A stretch of 64,000 nt of DNA from Epithemia pelagica (taxonomy: Eukaryota; Bacillariophyta; Bacillariophyceae; Surirellales; Surirellaceae), in NCBI GenBank assembly GCA_946965045.2, contig OX337238.1, positions 992,001 through 1,056,000 on the forward strand. The letters run 5' to 3'. A program made the position numbers and the translations under genes. Under the pieces are notes generated by a model. That model was not told the DNA's origin, did not search any database, and saw only the letters and a program-made list of their open reading frames with translations. Below are positions 56,514 to 64,000 of this stretch, piece by piece; positions within the stretch are counted from its first letter, which is position 1, and every line of letters starts with the position of its first letter.

Positions 56514-57210
56514 GGTGTCGTAAAGGCTCTATTGAAGTTTTGCAATCGTGGTTGTCACGTCTTGTGTTGAGTTATCTTGCAGTGTTGATGGGTTTACAAC
56601 AAATCAACTGGAAATTTGTTTCCCTCTAGCCGACCACTCGACTTCTAATGTTCGAGCGTCAAGATTCGAGAAAAAATAAATTTTGGAAATCTTGCTTGTC
56701 GTCTCTTCTACCAGGCAAAGGCGATTACGACGATTTTATTCCAACGAGAACCTATTGAGTGGTTTCAGAGCTCGTAGATGCTGGATCGGACGAAACGTCC
56801 ATGTACTTGTTTGTACGAGTGCAAGACTTGATGAACACAGAGAGCGGTGACGAGACCAAGGAGCAAGTTGTTGGTTGTCACTCCAAGTGGGATTGTTTCT
56901 GTTGCTGCGGATCGTTTAGAATTTTTGTGCGGTTGAAGAGCGGAGGCGACGATTTTTGTCAAAGAGGAGATGCCCGAGAAAGAAAGAGTGTACCTGCATA
57001 CAGGTTTTACGCAGAATACTTAGTCTCCGCATGCGTGGCTTTGGTCTTGATCAGGTCACGCTGTCACAGATGAGAACATTAAATCACGCCTGCCTCGTGT
57101 ATTGACGGCGTGTTAAGTCGGACATTCATTCAATTATACATTTTAACCGTCATTCAACCTCCATGAAGTGTGGTGCGACGAGCACGACTGAACGTTCATC
57201 GGGACCGGGA
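56514..57210. other. Region between the Nudix gene and the inverted-repeat element
   Basis: Contains the Nudix promoter and, at 57163-57210, a short frame (ATG 57163) that runs into the left inverted repeat and stops within it. A plus-strand frame at 56759-57073 shows no domain and is not called. Confidence 0.45.
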
Positions 57211-57298
57211 GAACCCTCGGTATCAGTGTCCACTGCTTAGCTGTTTTTTGTCTGTGCCACCTTCATAGGTTCCCAAGTGGACACAGACAGGAAATTTC
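57211..57298 (+). repeat. Left 88-bp terminal inverted repeat
   Basis: Starts GAACCCTCGGTATCAGTG and ends ACAGGAAATTTC. It is identical to the reverse complement of 61626-61713. Confidence 0.95.
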
Positions 57299-57675
57299 CT
57301 TTTTGACTCAATGGAAATGGCTAAAAAGCAAATTGGCGCGCATACCCAGCTGGAGTTTTCACAGTTCATGAAGCAGACGCAAGCCCAGCAAGCGGCCCTG
57401 CGTGGATGACGGTTGGTTGGTCTTCGCAGAATGCGCCATCCAAATCCGCCATAAAATCAGGGTTGGTCTTATCTTGTGTGAACATTCACAAAGTTCACAC
57501 AAAAACAGCTTCGGCATGTCACAGTTTTTAGGCGTGAAAATCGAGGGTCCAATCCTGAAGTTCACGTGTGAACTTTTTTCACATCCCCCGCCCGTCTGTC
57601 TTCATCCCCCGTCTACAAACATGCCTCATCCATGTGCACCAAGAGACCAACAATCAAACAGCAAAAGTCAACCCC

Positions 57676-58989
57676 ATGACGTCAAAGTCTAATTACGAAA
57701 AATTGGAGGAGATGGAAACCACGGAAATGGAGTCTCAACACCAAAATGTAGAAAAGATTGCTAGACTTACTGAAATCATAATGTTACTCAAGAAAAACAA
57801 GAAATCAACCAGGCGACGCAGATCAAGGATTCCACTCAAACGTGTGGACTGGAAGACGTTCTCGGAAGCCCACATGAAAAATAACGAGAAGGACTTCATC
57901 AAGTGTTTGAGGATGCCCCTGAAGGCCTTTGAAAAACTGCACGAGATTCTCAAGGATGATCTTCATAAGAATAGAAGAATGGGTGCTAAGCGAGGTGGAG
58001 TGATAGCCAGTGAGATTCGTCTCTACATCACGCTCCGGTACCTTGGGGGTGGGAGTATGCACGACATCCGAAGGACCTTTGGCTGTGGGAAGTCAACAGC
58101 ATACCACATTATCCACGAAGTTTGCCATGAAATTTGTCAGAATAGCAAATTTGAGATGGCATTTCCCAAGTCCGAAAGTGAATGTGCTACAGCCGCGTTA
58201 GGCTTTAGATCCATATCGTACGACGACGCAATAGTCAATTGCGTTGCAGTACTAGATGGATACCTTCTCCATGTGGAGCAACCTCGCAAGAAACTGGTAG
58301 GCAACCAACGCGTGTTCTATTCTGGGCACTACAAGAAATTTGGAATAAATATCCAAGCGGCCTGTGATCTTAACTCCCGGTTCATTTATTTTGCGCTAGC
58401 TGGACCTGGCAGTCAGAATGACAAAGTTGCGATCGAGCAGTGCACCCTTGGAAGTCTTATTGACAATTTACCCAATGGGTACGTTGCTATTGGGGATGCG
58501 GCTTATCACCCAACAGAGCGTCTAGCACCGATATTTTATGGTGTTAATAGAGATGAGCCTCTATACGATAATTTTAATTTCTTCGCATCGCAACTCCGGA
58601 TCCGCATCGAAATGGCATTTGGGCTTATGCAGATGAAGTGGCGTTTCTTGCAACAGCCAAGACAGGTAACGAGGAATCTTCCAAACATTGTGATGGCAAT
58701 TGCAAGGTTGCATAATTACGTGGTAAAATTCCGACTCGATCAGGGTGCGTCTGTGGAGGACATGGTACAGGAGGTGCAAGAAGCAGGTGACATTAGCTAC
58801 GCACCATCCCAGCCATCTGATGAACGTGGAAATCCCATGCTATACAATGAGGATGGAACTCCAAGAAGAAGGCCTCTACCGAAAGGGCATTCTGCCACTC
58901 GCCATCAAATGGCAGAACGCATCCGTGACAGAAACTTGGTACGACCACTTTCCAACAAGAAAAGGAACGAAGAGGATAATAATACATGA
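57676..58989 (+). CDS. PIF/Harbinger-type DDE transposase (DDE_Tnp_4 family)
   Basis: 437 residues from ATG 57676; the frame is open upstream to 57568 without an ATG. A helix-turn-helix is seen at GSMHDIRRTFGCGKSTAYHIIHEV. The catalytic triad is AVLDGYLLHVE (Asp), AIGDAAYHPTE (Asp) and RIRIEMAFGLMQMKWRFL (Glu). The frame is intact to TGA 58989, so the enzyme may be functional. The C-terminal ~60 residues are Arg/Pro-rich. It works with the accessory gene on the opposite strand to cut at the 40-bp ends. Confidence 0.92.
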   Translation: MTSKSNYEKLEEMETTEMESQHQNVEKIARLTEIIMLLKKNKKSTRRRRSRIPLKRVDWKTFSEAHMKNNEKDFIKCLRMPLKAFEKLHEILKDDLHKNRRMGAKRGGVIASEIRLYITLRYLGGGSMHDIRRTFGCGKSTAYHIIHEVCHEICQNSKFEMAFPKSESECATAALGFRSISYDDAIVNCVAVLDGYLLHVEQPRKKLVGNQRVFYSGHYKKFGINIQAACDLNSRFIYFALAGPGSQNDKVAIEQCTLGSLIDNLPNGYVAIGDAAYHPTERLAPIFYGVNRDEPLYDNFNFFASQLRIRIEMAFGLMQMKWRFLQQPRQVTRNLPNIVMAIARLHNYVVKFRLDQGASVEDMVQEVQEAGDISYAPSQPSDERGNPMLYNEDGTPRRRPLPKGHSATRHQMAERIRDRNLVRPLSNKKRNEEDNNT

Positions 58990-59009
58990 AGCTATAAGCA
59001 AATCATAAT

Positions 59010-60338
59010 CTAATAACCTAGAACCTTTGCAAGTTCAGCAATCTTCTTTTTCATTCCATTCTTCATGTCCTCGTCTTCTTCTTCCTTGACCATCTGTCTC
59101 AAGGACTGGAACTCATTGAGTGTGTGCGCTCGTTCCATTCGTTCATCACGTTTCTTGTTGTCTTCTAACATGGCATCTTTCACTCCTTCAAGAGCCTCGA
59201 CCAAATGGTCGTTTGAATTTGTTGTGCCAATGGATGTTGGCGTTGTTGCTCGTGATGGGCCCTTTTTGTTTGATTTCGCAGAGATTGGGATACTGTCCAC
59301 GGCCAAAAAAGAAGGAAGGACAGAAGTGAAGGTATCCCCAAAGTTTGCGATTGTTTTGCTTTTGGAATAAAAATAGTAAGCCGTGAACTTTGTAATTTGG
59401 CTAGTGCCTGCCTTGGAGATCGCTTGTTTTGTGTACTGCATTGCGTCGCTATCGTGACTGCCACTTGCAGTCATTGCGGTTTCCATGAACTTCCGTACTT
59501 TGACCAATATTTTCAATAACGATTCGACTTCTTTTTCTGTGACAGAAAGCGTATTTTTAATGGAGGGATTGACTCCGGAAGAAATGGCATCTTCCACATG
59601 GTCGTTGTACACTTCATTCTTTTCGTCATCTTCTCGTTTTTCAAGTTTGCCATACGGATCTTGTTGAACTGCAACCTCGACCTCTACATCGCTGGCGTCG
59701 TCTTCTTGGTCTTTCTCGGCCGGGAATAGCATCTGTGGGGAGGGTTCCTTGTCCTTCATTGTCTCTGGGATGTCCTTGTGTTTGATAGGAGTACACTCCG
59801 ATCCATTCACTTCATCCGTAACAGTCTTCCAAAATCGTTGGAAATGTGATCCGTTCCCTGTTTCTTGTACTGTCCTTGGCCTGGCATCATTAATTGTCAT
59901 GAAATCATCAATGTGATCACGATGAAAGATTACATTGATAATGCGACAGTGAGTTGACGGCACTTATTCAAGGCGACGGTTGATCGTACCAATTTCTTGT
60001 TTCGTTCGTAGTAAGTGGTATCGCAATTCTGTCTTGTTGAGATTTCCCCTTGTTATACCAATCTTTCTCACCAGCTTTCTCAATAGATGGACTGACAGGT
60101 CCTTATCCAGGTGGGCTGTCTGGTTGTCTCTTGAGATAGTACAGGCAACTTCGACCAGTTCCTCTTCTCCGAGCTGGTTTTTAATCATCTTAAATTCTGT
60201 GGACAACTGGAAGTCATTTAGAGTTGATGTATCCAACGCATTCAAAAAGTCAGGCATGGGCTTCTCCACACGCTTTGGTTTTTTCTTGGATGGACCATCT
60301 TCATGAGGTGCAGGGGTTGGCTGTGGAGGCTCCGCCAT
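59010..60338 (-). pseudogene. Harbinger accessory (Myb/trihelix-like) gene with one in-frame stop
   Basis: The frame from ATG 60338 encodes 124 residues to TAA 59964-59966. It then continues in the same frame for 317 residues to 59010. The second part contains FMTINDARPRTVQETG and FQRFWKTVTDEVNGSE, which recall the conserved accessory proteins of Harbinger elements, and an acidic middle. A coiled C-terminal helix follows (EFQSLRQMVKEEEDED). The stop could be a nonsense mutation or be removed by an unrecognised intron. The accessory protein usually helps the transposase bind the element ends and enter the nucleus. Confidence 0.65.
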
Positions 60339-60582
60339 GGTGGATGATGTCGCAGTTGGATTCGTTGTTCCGGTGGTTCCGGAGGGGCTAGAGGCGTAGG
60401 GGCTAAAAGATTACACCTAGACATAATAGACACTGTGTGAACTTTTTGTGACAAGTGAACAAGCGTTTCAAATCCGATTTTGTGAATTCACGAATTTTTC
60501 ACGGCCACATCAGGCCACATGTGCAAAATTGTGAACTTTTGTGAACTTTGTGAATGTTCACGAAAGATAAGACCAACCCTCA

Positions 60583-61625
60583 CACAGAGGCCATCACAGA
60601 CAGTTCACAATGGCATGGCATGAATTGTCGCCTTTCATGCAATTGAGGTAAGTTTGAACGCACAAAATGTTTCCATGACAACAGCTCTTGTACTGTCATT
60701 CTAACTTCTCCCTCACTCTTGTATTCGTTTTTCTCTTCTGATATTCTCCATTCGCCAACTGTCTCTCTCCACTTCTTTGAGAGCGAAAGTTTTGTGCCTA
60801 TGGAATGCCTATTCTCCATTCGAGCCTCGGCTTAAAATTGGAAACCACAACATAAAGCTTCTTTTCTTTGAATTTTGGAGGAGTTTTTTATCTGTAGTTT
60901 AGTTCTCATCTTTCATAGGTTTTGTAAGATCGTTGCAGCGTGTTATTTCCTTGTTTTCAACAACCATGACACTCTGAAGCAGGTAAGAAGCCATCTTCCA
61001 GCATATCCGATAGACTCTATGATCCATGACGACTACTCCTCTAGTTATAGTAGGACTAGTGACAACAAGATGCTGCAGTTGTCGTCATCTAGATCTACCA
61101 CTCAACGAAAGGTTCTGTGGTCGACACGGATGATGGATGGGCGAAACACAATGATGAGTGTAAAAAAACATGCTACAAAGATATGAAGACAACCAACCAA
61201 CAATCAAACAGCACTACAAATAAAGCAAAGGAAAAGTTGTGGCAAATGGCCTACAATGACTTGTCCTCCGTTTCATTGCGACGAAATCAAAGGACAACAA
61301 ACCATCAACTTTAACATGGACAAAGATAAATGAGATAACGTGTGAGAAAACTATGCAGGGCATGAAAGAAGCTAAGAGACAAACAACAAGTAACAAGAGA
61401 GAAAACCAACCAAAATACTGCTTCAGGTCACAAGGATTCGTAAAGAGCTCGCTTCATGGTCAATATCGATGTTTTTGACACCGCGTGAAATATGAAAGGA
61501 TTCCAAATTTGAATCGTGGTCACGGTCACAGGAAGGTGCCAACTGCCAACCGCCAACGGCTACTTGCACGCCGGCATTTCCACCAACACGAGGAATCATA
61601 TTGGTGAAAAGGACAGACGAAAAGT
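60583..61625. other. Right internal part of the 88-bp-TIR element
   Basis: About 1 kb between the Harbinger insertion and the right inverted repeat. It includes GTAAGT-like donors (60650, 60983) and short plus-strand coding-like stretches (ACTACTCCTCTAGTTATAG region, then a Lys/Thr/Asn-rich frame to 61314). No protein can be supported. Confidence 0.4.
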
Positions 61626-61713
61626 GAAATTTCCTGTCTGTGTCCACTTGGGAACCTATGAAGGTGGCACAGACAAAAAACAGCTAAGCAGTGGACACTG
61701 ATACCGAGGGTTC
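61626..61713 (-). repeat. Right 88-bp terminal inverted repeat
   Basis: The exact reverse complement of 57211-57298. Confidence 0.95.
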
Positions 61714-62018
61714 CGAACAGAAGAATACTCCGGAATCTATATGTGCTCAAGCTAATCCGGTGGCAACAACAGACGAAGTCAGTCATCGAGCTCACGGACA
61801 TTTACCTACAAGAGAAGAATCAGACGATTGAACAAGATCCAAGTGCGTATGAGAAATCTCTGTAAGAGTTTGGAACCACGGATTTTGGACAATCGTCTTG
61901 GTCACACTGTCTTCAGATTGATCTAGTCGATAAGGTGCTTTTCCCTGCAGGTTCAGCATCTATTGAGGTTGTATTGCTCTGAGTTAAAGTTTTTGTAGTC
62001 GTTCCTTACCTAGCTCCC
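61714..62018. other. Flank between the inverted-repeat element and the right-edge gene
   Basis: About 305 bp. A plus-strand open frame continues out of the right inverted repeat to TGA near 61831, and another frame ends at TAA near 61866. These may be remnants of a gene interrupted by the element, but there is too little to identify. The remainder should be the leader of the gene starting at 62019. Confidence 0.4.
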
Positions 62019-64000
62019 ATGTCGTCGTCTGGCTTCTCGTCGCGTTTTTCGTCTGCTCCTCGCGAGCGTGTGTCTCTGGGCCCTCGCCCTCCCGCTGCGT
62101 CTTCGCGTCCTCCTTCGGAGGCCACGTTGCCATCTCTGTCGGGCCTCGGTGTGGGAGTTGGAACGACTACTTTGCGGGTCCCTGTTTCGACGTTGTCGGG
62201 TCTTGCACCTGCTTTGTCGGACACGGGGGGGGGGGGGGATAACGAAGGAGTGAGTGGTGATGTGGCTGGTTTGACTGGTTCGGATCGTGGTGGCACGGAA
62301 GCATCTCTTGCATCGGCTGGGGGAGGTGCATTTGCACCCCCCTCCCCGCCGCTTTTCTTCTCCCGTGACCGTGCGGGGAGTTTTGCTGCGGGCGTGAACT
62401 CTTCGAGTTCTCGTGCGTCGGAAGTTGGATGGTACGCTGGCTTAACTGGTGGCCGTGAAGATGCTGACGCTTCCAGCGGCGGGCCGCCTCCTACTTCTCA
62501 AGAGCGGCTTGCTTCTGCATGGGCTAAGTCTGATCGGGAAAGCGAATCTTGGTTCTTGAAGTCGCGTGGTGGGATTTCTGAGAAAGATTCTCTCGAATCC
62601 GGAACACCGATGGATGAAGACACCAAGCAAGCTGGGCGAAAACCTTCTGCAGTCGCTTCGATTGCAGAAACTTTTGGTTCTGATCGGTTCCCTGGGGGAT
62701 TCCCTTCAAAGTCGGAGATCCATCATGGTGAGCACCCAATCTCTAACAATTTTGTGTCTGTGCGTTGCGTCGATGTGAGTGAGCATGATTTGTGTGGCAG
62801 CGCTGTTGGTGCGTCGGGAAAGTTTTGTACGCTCCGCAAGATCTATTGTAAAACCAAGTCCCATCACAAAAGGGGACCCACCTTTCTCGACACCCTGAAG
62901 AACAAGGGCCTCGGGAAAGTGCTCTTCATCAACGCTCCAATGAGTAGAGCACAGAAAGGGAAAGAAGATGCCCCTCTGCAAGCCTTCCAAGATCCGTACT
63001 TGGATGCGGCGGCGCTGGATTCGTCTAAGGTCGAAGAACTGATGGCGGCCAAAATTCAGCCGGTCTTAGTCTGGACATCGCTATTCTCGTTGATCAAGAG
63101 CGAAATGCAATCGGATTTGGAACCTACCAAGAAAAATATCGGAGCGGCCTTGGAAGCCATTGGCGAATTGGACGGAGCCGAAACGGATTCATGGTCCATC
63201 GCTGAAGACGATGAATTGGGCTTCGCTACTATGTCGGCATTAAAGAACAAGGCGGTCCACGTCGCTCACACTCCAGCGAAGGGCCTACGTTTGGAAGATG
63301 TGGAACTCCCTCCGCCGATGGAGCCACTTGATTTGCGACCTTTGTCCGCGGAGTCGGCGAACGTAAAGGAAGCTTTGGTTCACAACACTGTTGTGCTGGG
63401 CCAAGCCACTCAAGCATCATCTAATCAACTCGTGGCTTTACGAGCAAGGCAGCTAGAGCAAAACCGGCTGTTGAACATTTTGGTCAACAAAGTGAACGTC
63501 ATGAACGGTCTGCTGGGAGCTCCCCCGTCTGGAGCTGAAACGGTGTCTGTTTGGCAAGCTGTATCGGAGCTACAAGACAAAGAGACGAAACAAGAGGATG
63601 TTTCAGAGGAGTCGAAAGAATGGCGGATCGGAATGATGGATCTCCATCAGAAGATGCATTCGCTCTCCTCCGATCTTGAAGAGGCTAAGCGAAAATCGGA
63701 CGGGTACGAAAAGGACCGCCAGATGCTCAAGCTCCTGCCCGAAGAAGTCAAGAGAATGATTTGGCAGGAATTGAAGAAGGTGGAAAACACAATCATCGAC
63801 GCAAACGAGTATTTCCAAGGAGGAGGTCGCGTCGAGCTAGAGAACCATATTCGATATTTGACCGACACCTTGCATTCGGTGCTACAACAAAGGACGGCAA
63901 GTTCATCCAACTTAGCAAGCGCCGGAATTGATCCCCAGGAGATAGTGGAAATAAAGCGACTTCTGAGCAAGATGGAGGAACAGGAACGAACACAACAATT
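62019..64000 (+). CDS. Long open frame leaving the right edge; zinc-ribbon-like and coiled-coil protein (3' truncated)
   Basis: From ATG 62019 the frame has no stop to the window end (about 660 codons). The first ~230 residues are Ser/Gly/Pro-rich. A Cys/His cluster follows (RCVDVSEHDLCGS, KFCTLRKIYCKTKSHH), which resembles small zinc-binding motifs found in algal retroelement proteins. The rest is helical and charged, with coiled-coil-like segments (LRARQLEQNRLLNILV, KEWRIGMMDLHQKMHSLSS). A G14 run (62225-62238) keeps frame as written. It could be a retroelement gag-like ORF or a host gene; I do not recognise it. Minus-strand frames here are shadows. Confidence 0.6.
   Translation, partial: MSSSGFSSRFSSAPRERVSLGPRPPAASSRPPSEATLPSLSGLGVGVGTTTLRVPVSTLSGLAPALSDTGGGGDNEGVSGDVAGLTGSDRGGTEASLASAGGGAFAPPSPPLFFSRDRAGSFAAGVNSSSSRASEVGWYAGLTGGREDADASSGGPPPTSQERLASAWAKSDRESESWFLKSRGGISEKDSLESGTPMDEDTKQAGRKPSAVASIAETFGSDRFPGGFPSKSEIHHGEHPISNNFVSVRCVDVSEHDLCGSAVGASGKFCTLRKIYCKTKSHHKRGPTFLDTLKNKGLGKVLFINAPMSRAQKGKEDAPLQAFQDPYLDAAALDSSKVEELMAAKIQPVLVWTSLFSLIKSEMQSDLEPTKKNIGAALEAIGELDGAETDSWSIAEDDELGFATMSALKNKAVHVAHTPAKGLRLEDVELPPPMEPLDLRPLSAESANVKEALVHNTVVLGQATQASSNQLVALRARQLEQNRLLNILVNKVNVMNGLLGAPPSGAETVSVWQAVSELQDKETKQEDVSEESKEWRIGMMDLHQKMHSLSSDLEEAKRKSDGYEKDRQMLKLLPEEVKRMIWQELKKVENTIIDANEYFQGGGRVELENHIRYLTDTLHSVLQQRTASSSNLASAGIDPQEIVEIKRLLSKMEEQERTQQ
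62225..62238 (+). other. Run of 14 G in the right-edge ORF
   Basis: A pure G14 tract inside the coding frame. Its stated length keeps the frame open; a one-base change would break the N-terminal 70 residues from the rest. Confidence 0.85.

Larger units (their letters stand above)
57460..60579. mobile_element. PIF/Harbinger DNA transposon, 3120 bp
   Basis: 40-bp inverted ends (57460-57499 and 60540-60579) start GGGTTGGTCTTATCTT and differ at two positions. The 3-bp target duplication TCA (57457-57459 and 60580-60582) fits the T-N-A preference of the superfamily. Inside are a DDE transposase on the plus strand and an accessory gene on the minus strand, facing each other. GTGAAC/GTTCAC words recur near both ends (at least four on the left and five on the right) and may be transposase or accessory-protein binding sites. 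Confidence 0.92.
57211..61713. mobile_element. Element with 88-bp perfect terminal inverted repeats, split by a Harbinger insertion
   Basis: The arms 57211-57298 and 61626-61713 are exact reverse complements over 88 bp and stop sharply at both ends. Excluding the nested Harbinger, about 1.38 kb remains. It has no recognisable transposase, so it looks non-autonomous. I could not find a convincing target duplication next to the arms. The left part holds a 30-codon frame (from ATG 57311) and the right part short plus-strand frames around 60875-61314, none with known domains. Confidence 0.7.

Noticed and set aside
56759-57073. Plus-strand ORF of 104 codons
   Set aside because: No homology features, and it lies upstream of the Nudix promoter; likely chance.
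57201-61723. Target-site duplication for the 88-bp TIR element
   Set aside because: Bases flanking the two arms do not match at any length from 2 to 10.
1-64000. tRNA, rRNA, CRISPR or bacterial operon features
   Set aside because: No tRNA B-box with cloverleaf, no rRNA signature and no regular spacer arrays were seen; introns and gene content are eukaryotic.

Overview
This window is nuclear DNA of a diatom, probably a raphid pennate species. The strongest marker is a pair of complete silicon transporter (SIT) genes. Supporting signs are short GT-AG introns, a phytoene desaturase with a diatom-type bipartite plastid leader, a secreted Lys/Gly-rich protein pair of silaffin-like composition, and a CoDi-like Copia element. 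The species cannot be fixed from sequence alone. No rRNA, tRNA or CRISPR array was recognised.

Layout. 0-9.8 kb: the tail of a plus-strand gene, a CNOT10-like TPR gene (minus), a membrane-anchored kelch/coiled-coil gene (minus) and an unknown gene with a duplicated W/Y/KG motif (plus). 9.8-14.1 kb: two tandem SIT genes with the same protein, nearly identical over exactly the coding sequence and unrelated outside it. 14.4-27.3 kb: a cluster of mobile elements. It holds a decayed C/A-rich ORF ending in a 212-nt nested hairpin, a Crypton-type tyrosine-recombinase gene with seven exons, and a non-LTR retrotransposon with overlapping ORFs, an RT with an I-M-D-D core and a C-terminal restriction-like endonuclease region. 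27.4-31.6 kb: a Cys-rich type II membrane protein and the first Lys/Gly-rich secreted protein.

31.9-41.1 kb: an F-box gene (minus) and a sulfotransferase-like gene (plus) that once shared one short divergent intergenic region, now split by a young Copia element (33411-39757, 187-bp LTRs, GGATTG target duplication). 42.7-46.7 kb: the second Lys/Gly-rich gene and phytoene desaturase. 47.3-56.5 kb: a small membrane protein, a SAM-domain Cys-rich protein, a large hybrid histidine kinase whose eight-helix N-terminus carries a microbial-rhodopsin retinal-lysine signature, and a very acidic Nudix protein. 57.2-61.7 kb: a PIF/Harbinger transposon (TCA target duplication) nested inside an element with 88-bp perfect inverted repeats. 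62.0 kb to the right edge: a long open reading frame that leaves the window.

The most promising candidates for something undescribed are the rhodopsin-like phosphorelay kinase (49193-52326), the nested palindrome with repeated GACGAGGAG internal loops (17125-17336), the SIT pair whose homology stops at start and stop codons, and a predicted UGA-CGG stop-readthrough signal between gag and pol of the Copia element.
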